Made by a program: the position numbers and the translations under genes
Notes under the pieces: generated by a model
What the model saw: the letters and a program-made list of their open reading frames with translations, nothing else
The model's database searches: none
What the model was told of the DNA's origin: nothing
In this document: positions 35,959 through 45,600 of the stretch, piece by piece
Layout: each line of letters opens with the position of its first letter
How positions within the stretch are numbered: the stretch's first letter is position 1
DNA from: Malus domestica
Taxonomy: Eukaryota > Streptophyta > Magnoliopsida > Rosales > Rosaceae
Length of the DNA: 64,000 nt
Assembly (NCBI RefSeq): GCF_042453785.1
Contig: NC_091676.1
Coordinates: 21,745,001-21,809,000, forward strand
Direction: 5' to 3'

Positions 35959-36949
35959 ATGGATAACGAAAATTTTTTGAATGCTACTCAAGAGCCAAAA
36001 GGAAGAAGGCGTAAATGGGAAGCATTTGAGGAAGAAGTATTACTAGGAGTTCTTGAGGATTTTGTTGCTCGGAAGCAACGGTGTGACACCGGTGCTTTCA
36101 AACAAGGTACTTTGGTTGAAATAGCAAAAGCTGTCAATGTTTTATGTCCTCATTCAAATATAAAGGCAAATCCACATATTGAGTCCAAGTTGAAGAAATG
36201 GAAAAAAACATATAGTATGGTCGTTGACATGATAAACACAAGTGGATTTGCATGGAATGATGTCAAAAAGTGCGTTGAAGTTGATAGTGATGACGCATGG
36301 CAAACTTATGTGCAGGTTCATATCCTATTTTATTTATGCATTAGTTATATTCTTGCTGCTATATTTGTTACGCATGCTAAATTTTAGTTTTGCTATGTTG
36401 ATATAATCTTAGAGAAATAAAGAAGCCGATGGATGGAGAAGCAAACCTTTTCCACTGTTTGATAGATTTGCATATATATTTGGAAAAGATCGGGCTACGG
36501 GTAATGTAGCCGAAACCCCTGCTCAAATGGTGGATGAACAAAGTCATGATCATGTTGGTGAAAGTGATATTGGAGGTGATAATTTTGTTTCTTCAATGAA
36601 CCAACAAAGCCAACAAAGCACCCCATCTGAAAATAGCCAAAGAAAGAGGAAAAGAGCTGTGGGAAGTTCAAGTGATGGAACCGAGGCAATTATCAGTGGA
36701 CTGAAAGATTTTTATGTTGAAAGTGGGAAGAGGATGCAAATGGTAACTGAAGCTTTAGTTCAAGGTACTGCAGATCATACTGACATAGCTAATGAACTTG
36801 AAGCAATGGGTCTCTCTCCTATGGATCAAATTGATGCATTGTCTCTTATTTTGGATAAACCAAAAAATGTGGGAGTGTTCAGGGCAATCAAACCGGAACT
36901 CAAGAAAGTGTTCGTCCAAAGGCTTTTAAGCGACAACGCAAGCGGATGA
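35959..36949 (+). CDS. Harbinger Myb/SANT-like accessory protein
   Basis: Two exons, 35959-36315 and 36413-36949, joined in phase 0 by a GT-AG intron; 297 residues and no internal stop. The N-terminal 120 residues form a Myb/SANT-like (Myb_DNA-bind_3) domain: RRKWEAFEEEVLLGVLEDFV, then KANPHIESKLKKWKKTY and SGFAWNDVKKCVEVD. It is followed by WRSKPFPLFDRFAYIFGKDRA, an acidic/Gln-rich linker, a basic QRKRKRA patch and a C-terminal helical part. In PIF/Harbinger elements this protein binds DNA or transposase and is needed to bring the transposase to the ends and into the nucleus. It lies 180 bases after the transposase. It appears intact. Confidence 0.88.
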
Positions 36950-37941
36950 GGATTTTGGCTAATGTTAACATGGATGTATTTTATTAACGTTAACATGGAT
37001 GTATTTTATTAATCATACAATCTTATGTTATGACTTATAACTTAGCTTTGCACTAGTATTTTGGCTTATGTTAACTAGCCATTTTGTAAATTATGGAGAT
37101 CTATTTTGGCTAATGTTAACTAATGTTAACTAGGATTTTCTAAATTATGGAGATCTTATGTACTTGTATTTGTTGAAGTTGCATGTATTGGCCACTATTA
37201 TTTTTCTTCTGTTGGGTGATAGAGTTTAAATCAAGCTACATTTGCAAATTAAACCCAATTCTATTAGCAGGTAATAGAAACAAAACAATTGTCAATTTTT
37301 TTTAAGATTCATAATATACATGGTAAAAATATGCTCCAATTAACCCATATCATGAGATTTGTAGCATTACTCTATTACACAATGGCAAAAATTTGTAGTC
37401 CTAGTCTAAGCAAACACAAATCTGGTGAACAGTACTGTTTTTCTTATCCTGCTTCTTAGTCCGAGACTGCACCAAACGCTTCACTAAGTTAGTCCAGCTT
37501 AGTCCAGTCTAAGCCAGTCCAGCTTAGTCCCGGCAGCTAGTCCAGTCCGAGACAGTCCGGCACAACAAACGCACTCTAAGTGTTCAGTATGTTGGATTTA
37601 ATAGTCTTAGGTGCAGACATTGATCTAAGGACGGCTAAGTGAGGGTTTTATTTGAATTCAACGGTTGAGATTAAATCTCAACCAAATCTGATGGTTATTA
37701 CAATTCTAAATATATATTTAAAATTAAATAATATATTTTTTTTCGGTTTAGTTTGGAATTATCAAACGAATGAAAATGTGAGACCTGTACCAAAATTTCG
37801 GGATCGGTTCAGGGATTAGGTATCGAAATTTTTGGGATTTTCGGTTTGGTTTCGGATTTTTTTCAGTTCAGTTTGGAATTTTCAGTATTTTTTCCCACCC
37901 CTAAAGAATATGGTTTGTGTTAATTTTACATATATAAAATA

Positions 37942-39167
37942 GGGTAAATTACACAGTAGCCCCTCATGTTTTAAGGTCTATTACAACCCCATACAACAAC
38001 TTTAAAACATTTCACTTTCATACATCAAGTACTATTTTATTTCAATATAATACATCCGTTAGATTTTTCATCAATTAATCCGTTAAATGCTGACGTGGCT
38101 GCTATATTTGTGCCACGTGGCTGCCAAATGTGTGCCACGTGGCAAAAAAAAATTAATTTTTTAATTTTTTTTAAAACTGAATTTTCTTAAAAAAAAAAAA
38201 GCAAAAGTTGAAACAAATGCCCGCAACCCCCCCAAACCCAGGAAGAAAAAAACCTCCCTGTCGATTATTCCCCCCACCCTCCCCTCTCCCCTCTCCCCTC
38301 TCCCCTTCCTGCTGTAGCGACTGAACCCCACCCTCCCCCCTCCTCCTCCTGCTGCGACTGACCCCTACCCCCTCACCCCACCTCCATTCCCGATTATCCC
38401 CCCTCCACACTCAGAAACCCACATCTCTCCCTCCGCACCCACCCTCTTCCCTCCTCTACACACCCCACTCCTTAAATCTAACACCCATTCCTCCCATCTT
38501 CACCTCACGAACTCGGAGTAAACGAGATCTGAGTTTTTTTTTTTTTATTTTTTTTTCTAGGTTGTAGGTGGGGGGTTGGGGGAAGAAGATGAAGATGGGG
38601 GAGGAGGAAGGGAGGAGGAAGGGGGGAAAGATGAACTGATGGGGTTTTTTTTTTGTTTTTTTTTTCTAGGTTGCAGGGGGAAGAAGATGAAGATGGGGGA
38701 GAAGACAGGAGGAGGAGGAGGGGTGGGGAAGACGAACTGAAGGACTTTTTTTTTTTTTTTTTTTTCTGGGTTGCAGGGGGAAGAAGATGAAGATGGGGGA
38801 GAAGAGATGAGAGGAGGAGGAGGAGGGGAGATAAGGTTTTTGGGTTTGGGGGTTGTGGGGAGAAGAGAGGAGGAAGAGGGGGATAAGGTTTTAGCTTCTT
38901 TTTTAAAAAAAAAAAAAATTTAATTTAGAAGATTCAAGTTTTTAAAAAAAATTAAAATTTTTTTTTGCCACATGGCACACACTTGGCAGCCATGTGGCAC
39001 AAATGCGGCAGCCACGTCAGCACTTAACGGATCAATGGATGGAAAATGTAACGGAGGTATTATTTTGAAATAAAACAGTACGTGAGATATGAAAGTGAAA
39101 TGTTTTAAAGATGTTGTATGAGGTTGTAATAGACCTCAAACATGAGGGGTTACTATGTAATTTACTC
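37942..39167. mobile_element. Mutator-type foldback element with perfect 9-bp duplication
   Basis: The arms of about 235 bases (37942-38180 and 38930-39167) are inverted repeats, clearly similar along their length. The left starts GGGTAAATTACACAGTAGCC; the right, read inward, starts GAGTAAATTACATAGTAACC. TATAAAATA flanks both sides exactly (37933-37941 and 39168-39176), the 9-bp duplication of Mutator-like elements. Each arm carries repeated CCACGTGG-type units. The middle is strand-biased: C/T-rich at 38260-38480, then G/A-rich with three copies of a GGGGGAAGAAGATGAAGATG block (38550-38830). No transposase is present; a Gly/Arg-rich frame at 38171-38410 (-) is compositional. Confidence 0.85.
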
Positions 39168-39356
39168 TATAAAATAAATGGGTAAACAGTTACCCGTTTA
39201 TAACCGCGGTTAATACCCAAAACCACCCATTTAAATTTCACGGGTAAATGGTTATACCCATAACCGTTTATTTATCTAAACGGTTACCTATAACTGTAAC
39301 CATGAGGTTTAAATGGGCGGGTAACCGCGGGTATTTTGCCCATCCCTAAGGCCAAT

Positions 39357-39977
39357 GTTTCATTTTTCAAGTTTTACTTGGGTTTAGTACATTCATTAAA
39401 TTGGGCCAATTTAGGCCTGGGCACGGTTCGGTACAAGGGTGGTACCAAAACCAAACTTGTAACAAAAATTCGATACGGTTCCAATTGCAGGTCCAATTTG
39501 GTTCTGAACCTTTAAGGAACAATTTGTTTCGACCAAGGCCTGCTATTGTAAAAAAAAAAAAAGAGGCCCAAATCAGTTTTGGCCCAAATTATTACAAATT
39601 AAAAAAATAGGACCAAATCAGCTTTGGTTGGTCCAAATGCACAAAGCACAGCATGAGTCATTGTTTGCAAATATCAAACAAAAGGTTCTGTATGATTGGT
39701 CCAAATGCACAGTGCACAACACGAGTATCCTATTTCTCAATCCAACGGACATCAAAATTCAAACATCCAATTTCATGACTCTAGCTAGTGTCAAGTTCAA
39801 ATTTTTGTAACAACATCAAACATATACAAATTCAATCCGATAACAAAGTTCAAGTAAATGCCTTATGAAATTAGTACAAACCCAAATGAAAAATCAAAAT
39901 ATATGTCAAAGCCTTATGGTAGTAATACAACCCAAATGTAATAGCAAAGTTCGACTTAATGCCTTAATAAGTTCAAT
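39357..39977. other. Possible left end of the decayed autonomous hAT; no gene
   Basis: TAGGCCTGGGCACGGTTCGG at 39412 looks like a hAT terminus, with GGCCAATT just before it. I could not find the partner end. Between 39600 and 39960 short direct repeats occur (TTGGTCCAAATGCACA twice, AATGCCTTA-type units). No coding region. Confidence 0.35.
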
Positions 39978-40471
39978 TCATTTAAAATAAAAGCAATTAC
40001 ACCTTAGGACCCTTACATTTGACACTCTAGTGGTTGGAGGTTTGGGAGAAGGGGCCTTTGGTTGAGCACTTTTTGAAGCTCGAGGAGGTTGGGTAGGAGC
40101 TTGTGAAGCGGATGCTTGAGAAGGTAGGGTAGGAGGATGTGAAAATGACGCTTGTTGTTTCGGATTATTAATAGAGAGAGAAGAGATGCTAGATGTCAAC
40201 AACTGTACATAATACAAAAATATACACAACTTGTAAATACAAAAGAATAAAATTTAGAAAAAAATTATAACAAATAAGAACTAAGAAGAAATAAGAATCT
40301 TATCTTACATGCTTCAATACCTTCGTAGAACTCTAGGTGCTCCAACGAAGGTGCATCATCCTCTAAGGTGATAATACCATCACCAGTGGCGAAGTCAGGA
40401 ATTTTCAGGGGGATAGATGAATTTAAAAGAGTGTCAGGTTAAGAAAAAATGGCAACAACCAAATCTTTTTA

Positions 40472-40625
40472 GGGAACTTTAACGAAAAGCATCCGGTACT
40501 GTTCACTTTAACGAAAAACCACATTTTTACACTAAAAAGTCAATCCAAGCACTATTCACTTTACCCTTTATTTTGTCCTTATCATTAAAACTCAAAGTTT
40601 TCAAGCCCTTTTCATTAGTTTTCTT
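40472..40625. mobile_element. Mutator-type MITE with perfect 9-bp duplication
   Basis: 154 bases from GGGAACTTTAACGAAAAGC to CATTAGTTTTCTT; the ends are imperfect inverted repeats. ATCTTTTTA flanks both sides exactly (40463-40471 and 40626-40634). I associate this sequence with a very common repeat in apple and pear; this is memory, not a search. It lies inside the hAT at 40384-41760. Confidence 0.85.
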
Positions 40626-40639
40626 ATCTTTTTATATAG

Positions 40640-40980
40640 TAGTATTGTTCATAATTTATCAATATAAATAAGTTACAATTGTTGTTGGTGAGGTTTCATG
40701 TCATAAAAACGTTGCAAAATAAGCTCATTATCAATAAAAATAAACACATATCTCTCAATGTAAACAACCATACTATCACCCAACCATTGATCTCATATTT
40801 TGTTACGCAATGGTCTTTTCACAATCTTCATAGCAAAAAAAGCTCTATCCACTAAGCGGTTGCAACCGATAACACCAAAGTCAATTTAAGAAGCTTATAC
40901 ACTAACTTGTAGCTTGCACATCTTTCGGTCTTCACCGACTCCTTTACAAGTTCACTAATTTTTTTCAATGATGAAAATTC
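40640..40980 (-). pseudogene. Remnant of a hAT transposase dimerisation domain
   Basis: On the minus strand the frames read LVKESVKTERCASYKLVYKL, then VDRAFFAMKIVKRPLRNKI, a stop, QWLGDSMVVYIERYVF and DNELILQRF. This is the C-terminal hAT dimerisation region of the TTF-type zinc-finger group, with a frameshift and stops. It shows that the 40384-41760 element derives from an autonomous hAT. Confidence 0.7.
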
Positions 40981-42040
40981 ACTATGCATCTTCATATACT
41001 ATATGACTAATAACTAATTAAACCAACAATTCATTAATCAATAGTAATAATCATATAAATATTAAGTAGCTAAAATTCAATTCAATTCAATATCAATAAT
41101 CAATAATTCAAAGTTTACCGTAAATAACAATTTCATTCATCAATAATTATAAGATTTCATATCAATAATCAATAACCATGTTAGCTAATTACTTTGTAGT
41201 TCTATATCAATTAAATAAAATGTCGTATTATATAATCAATTAGGGTTAGGGATGGCATAAATTTAGAAATTAAAAATTTTACCTAAAAATTTGGAGAAAA
41301 GGGGCCGAAGATGGCGGTTGGGCTGGGTTAGCTTGAAGTCTTTAAGCAAGGAAGGCCAAACGGGCGGTTGCGCTGCTGGGGTTTCCTGTCTAATTGGTTT
41401 TCAAAGTGGGAAAGGAGTGAATGGAACGGGGTCGCAAAGAGTGAAGGCAATGGGGGGACATGTGGTTCCCTTTAATTAATTATTATTTATATTTCATTAA
41501 CTAAAACGATGTCGTCCCACTAAAGGGAATTTTTTATTTTTTTTAACCAAGACCAAACGACGTCGTTGACCTGGTTTTTAAGGGAACAAAAATAGAACTC
41601 TTGTGCAGCAGAGCTGCATAGTAGCAATAGAACCCAGAAAAATAGACCAACTTCATCACTTCCAACAAGATCGGAGGGGCGGAACCACCGCATCTAAGTT
41701 TGATTTCCGGCGAGGGGAAGGGTGTCCACCCTTCCTTGCCCCTATGTAGCTTCGCCCATGACCATCACCCCTCATCTAATTATGCATGCAAATTAATGCC
41801 TCCACTGATTTAGGAGTTAAAGAACTCCTAAAATCCGAAACTACTCTCCCAAATACTAAATGCACTCTCCAAAGCCACGATTGATACTTGAATAGCAAAT
41901 ATATTTTTTGCAATCGCCGTTAATATATAATACTTGCAACCACTAGTCTTCCACCATGAAAGAATTTTAAAAGCGCCCTTGGTTTTTTTGTCGACCTTCT
42001 CCAAAGGATCTAACAAATATGAATCCACCTCATCTCCCAC

Positions 42041-42614
42041 TACTTAAATCAATCCAATCATCTACACAATCATCTTCAAAGGAATCAATAATATGTAAAG
42101 TAGAAGGCTCTTGAGGAGGTGTGGGGACCTTCATGTGCTTGCCCCCATCAACCCTTGGTTTTTAAATGGATGAATATCATATGACTGATGGATCAGTCAA
42201 GAATTCCAGCAACATAATCTTCTTGCCATAACATTCTAAAATCTAACTGGTCCATACTTACACTCGTCTTCGGTAATGGCCTATCGAAGGGTATAAAAAA
42301 TGGGGGGGGGGGGCTATATGGGCCAGTTGGCAAAGTTTGAGCCCTCATTTCATTTTTCACTTTGTTTTAAAAATGGCAGACAGTCATTTGAAAAGTTTAC
42401 ATAAAAGTGTTTGAAGATAGAGTTATAGGTGCAGATCTTACACAAATACTTGGAGTTTTACGAAGGCATCGCTGCTCTCTGACTTCAAAAAACCCACGAA
42501 AATGCTTTCAAAGGCTGCAAACATTCACTTATTCTAATACATCTGTTTGGCAAACATAAAATCATGACAACATTCAATCTAATGGATCGAAGCATTTGAT
42601 GATCATCAGCCGGC
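42041..42614. other. Left flank of the Copia element; little recognisable
   Basis: The first 130 bases may still be hAT transposase sequence on the minus strand (an acidic stretch with stops). A run of about 11 G lies at 42303-42313. The remainder up to the Copia insertion is unrecognised. Confidence 0.3.
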
Positions 42615-45600
42615 TGTTAAGTTTTTAGATGTTTTTTATTTTAAATAAATTCCTATTTATTAGGAAGTCAGTTGCTTTTACCCATTCCTTAGGAGAATCC
42701 TAGTTGAATAGGAGATTGTTAGTTATGGGATAGTCGTTTCTATTTTTTTGCAATTTGATTATTTGTAATTCTATTCAAGTCACTCTTTTTCAATGAATTG
42801 TATGCAGTTTTTTCACATAATTTCCTTCATCACATATTAAGCAAATCTTTCATAGCTTTCAGTTTCTAACAAGTGGCATCAGAGCCACCATTGGGGGCCT
42901 AATTTGAGAAAGCAGCAACTTTTTTCTTCTTGCAACAACATGATTTGATGGCTTCTGAGAACAACTATGTGTAACCTGCAATTCCACGCTTTGATGGTTA
43001 CTATGACCATTGGAGTATGTTGATGGAGAATTTTCTGAGGTTGAAAGAGTATTGGAGTCTCGAAGAAACTAGCGTTGTTGAACCATCCAGTGGTGCTGTG
43101 ATGATAGAAGCACAACGAAAAACATTGGACAATCAGAGGTTGAAGTATCTCAAGGCCAAAAATGATTTGTTCTAAGTTATTCATCGTGCAATTTTAGAGA
43201 CTATTTTTCACAAAGATACTTCTAAGTCAATCTGGGATTCCATGAAGAAAAAGTATCAAGGCTCAACAAAGGTGAAAAGGGCACAGCTTCAAGCTCTTCG
43301 TAAGGAGTTTGAGACTTTTCACATGAAAACGGGAGAGTCAGTCAATGACTATTTTTCAAGAACTCTTGCAATTGCAAATAAGATGTGAATCCATGGTGAC
43401 AAAATGGGGCACGTCACAATAATTGAAAAGATTCTTCGGTCGATGTCTGCGAAGTTCAATTATGTAGTTTGTTCAATTGAGGAGTTGCAGAGCTCATTGT
43501 TGGTGCATGAGCAGCGGATGATGAGCACCACACCTGATGAACAAGCTCTGAAGGTGACAACGCATGGTGGTGAATCTTCAAAGAAATATGGCAGAGGCTG
43601 TGGTTGGGGTCGAGGAAGCGGAGGTTGAGGCAGAAAATGTGCAAATGACCAAAAACCATTTGACAAGTCCAAAGTTAAGTGCTATTGCTGTCACAAATAT
43701 GGTCATTATCAATATGAGTGCACAGAAAAGGAGAAGGCAAATCTTGCAGAGGTAGAAGAAGAAATGCTCTTAATGGCATATCTGGCAAAAAGGAACTCCA
43801 ATAAGATAAGTGTGGAAATAAGGCACTATTTTCCGACTTGGATGAAACTTACAAAGATACTGTGCAGCTTGGGAATGATTCTTGCATCTCTATCATGGGG
43901 AAGGGGAATATCAAATTTTACATGAAAGACAACATAGTGTAAACAATTTCTAGTGTATTTTATATTCCAGAATTGAAGAGTAATCTTATTAGCATGGGCT
44001 AATTGCAAGAGAAGGGATATACAATAATCATTCAAGCAGGTTATTGCAAAATTCATCATCTAGAGAAAGGCCTAATTGTGGAAGCAAGAATGACAAGCAA
44101 TCTCATGTTTCCACTATACATGCAGGACAAATGTTCAAAAATGTTTCTCTACAAAAGTGCATGATTCAACATGGTTATGGCATTTCCGTTATGGACATCT
44201 CAATTTCAATGGCTTGAAGACTTTGCAAGAGAAAAATATGGTGACAAGCCTTCCTCAGATTCATTGTCCCACATAAGTATGAGAAGAATGTGTTGTTGGC
44301 AAACAACATCGGGTTTCCTTTCCTAATGGAAAAGCATGGAAGGCTGAGTAAACACTACAATTGGTTCAATTATGACATTTGTGGACCAATCAATCCAGCA
44401 TCAAATGGCAACAAAGGGTACTTCATCACCTTTATTGATGATTATAGACATGGGTTTATTTCTTGCAAGAAAAATCTGAAGCTTTTGTTTTTTTTTTTTT
44501 GAAAAGATTTAAAGCTCAAGTTGAAAAAGAATCTGGAAACTCCATTAAAGTCCTTAGAACATATCGTGGTGGCGAGTTCAACTCACATGATTTTGCAAGT
44601 TTCTATGAAATGCATGGAATACAAAGGCAACTTACAAATGCATATACACCACAACAAAATGGCATGGCGAGAAAAAAGAATCGCACAATTATGAACATGG
44701 TTCGAAGTATGTTGGTGAAAAGAAACATTTCAAAGATTTTTTGGCCAGAAGCAATCAATCGAAATGTCCATGTACTGAATCGGAGTCCTACATCTGTTGT
44801 CAAAATATTACATCTGAAGAAGCTTGGAGTGAAGCCAGACCAGTGGTTGATCATTTCAGAATTTTTGGGTGCATAACATATGCACATATTCCAAATATAA
44901 AAAGAACAAAGTTGGATGACAAGGGAGTGAAGTGTGTGCTTCCTGGAGTTAGTGAGGACTCTAAGGCATACAAGCTATATAATCCCATCACTAGGAAGAT
45001 AGTCATCAGTCGTGATGTTCAGTTCGATGAAGAAAGCACATGGGATTGGAGGAGCATAGAAACTCATTAAAATTTAGTTAATCATGATGAAGTTTATGAA
45101 GAGATAGAAAAGTAGCCCATTAGTGGTCAGAGGATTGAACCTCCAATTCAGTCATCTAATAATTGATAATAAGGTAGAAGAGCAACTATAATCCCCTATT
45201 GGTGGCATACAAGCTATATAATCCCATCACCAAGAAGACAGTCATCAGTCGTGATGTTCAGTTTGATGAAGAAAACACATGGGATTGGAGGAGCATAGAA
45301 ACTCATCAAAATTCAGTTAATCATGATGAAGTTTATGACGAGATAGAAGAGTAGCCCACTAGTGGTCAGATGATTGAACCTCCAATTTAGTCATTTGATA
45401 ATGATAATGAGGTAGAAGAACATCTGCAATCCCCTATTGGTGGTGAGAGAATTGAACCTCCAATTCAGTTATCTAATAAAGGTCCATCAAATACTTCATC
45501 AAGTGTTTTTAATCCACATGAAGATCAGTTAGCAAGACCAATAAATCAAAGCCAAAGGAAGATACCTTCCTGGATGAATGATTATGTTAGTGAAGATGAA

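Larger units (their letters stand above)
31305..37576 (+). mobile_element. PIF/Harbinger DNA transposon
   Basis: Ends GGACCCGTTTGTTTGACCGG (left) and, read inward from the right, GAGTGCGTTTGTTGTGCCGG. TAA lies on both sides (31302-31304 and 37577-37579), the expected 3-bp Harbinger target duplication. The subterminal regions carry many AGTCC motifs, dense at 37440-37565. It encodes both proteins this superfamily needs, a DDE transposase and a Myb/SANT-like protein, in the same direction. The left 2.2 kb of the interior is a microsatellite array. A short Pro-rich stretch at about 31792-31894 could be a leader exon; this is unproven. Confidence 0.85.
30738..39348. mobile_element. Nested hAT-type element containing two other DNA transposons
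   Basis: The left end starts TAGGGATGGGCAACGG; the right end, read inward, starts TAGGGATGGGCAAAAT. Next to both ends are many copies of an ACCCATAACCGTTTA-type motif, inverted between the two sides. Flanking 8-mers AGCCCAAC (30730-30737) and AGGCCAAT (39349-39356) match at 6 of 8, as for an old hAT duplication. The element's own sequence is 30738-31304, 37580-37932 and 39177-39348; the rest is inserted elements. No hAT transposase is seen, so it is non-autonomous. Its left end is about 230 bases upstream of the RPL23 start codon. Confidence 0.65.
40384..41760. mobile_element. hAT-type element with perfect 8-bp duplication
   Basis: Left end CAGTGGCGAAGTCAGG; right end, read inward, CATGGGCGAAGCTACA. 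ACCATCAC flanks both sides exactly (40376-40383 and 41761-41768), as expected for hAT. It sits inside the coding sequence of the older hAT transposase pseudogene, and removing it with one ACCATCAC restores the reading frame across the junction. It belongs to the same end-family as 15215-17730. Inside are a MITE and a remnant of a hAT transposase. Confidence 0.9.
39978..42040 (-). pseudogene. Decayed hAT transposase gene (C-terminal half), split by another hAT
   Basis: Reading the minus strand: DSYLLDPLEK...FKILSWWKTSGCKYYILTAIA and then FAIQVSIVALESAFS (42040-41850) are the hAT dimerisation region. After a frame change comes SDFRSSLTPKSVEALIC, with a stop (41835-41770). The frame is cut by the 40384-41760 element and resumes at once on its other side with GIITLEDDAPSLEHLEFYEG (40383-40317). 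A last exon, about 40204-39978 after an AG acceptor, is Ser/Pro/Gln-rich. Stops and frameshifts make it inactive. The N-terminal half should lie to the right but is not recognisable; the Copia element at 42615 may have disrupted it. Confidence 0.75.

Noticed and set aside
37577..37932. A separate hAT end at about 37900 (CCCACCCCTAAA)
   Set aside because: It looks like a hAT right end, but no left partner or target duplication was found, so it is not called as an element.
38171..38410. 79-codon Gly/Arg-rich minus-strand frame
   Set aside because: Compositional artefact of the C/T-rich middle of the Mutator-type foldback element.
42873..42890. tRNA-like sequence
   Set aside because: TGGCATCAGAGCC is the Copia primer-binding site complementary to the initiator tRNA, not a tRNA gene.
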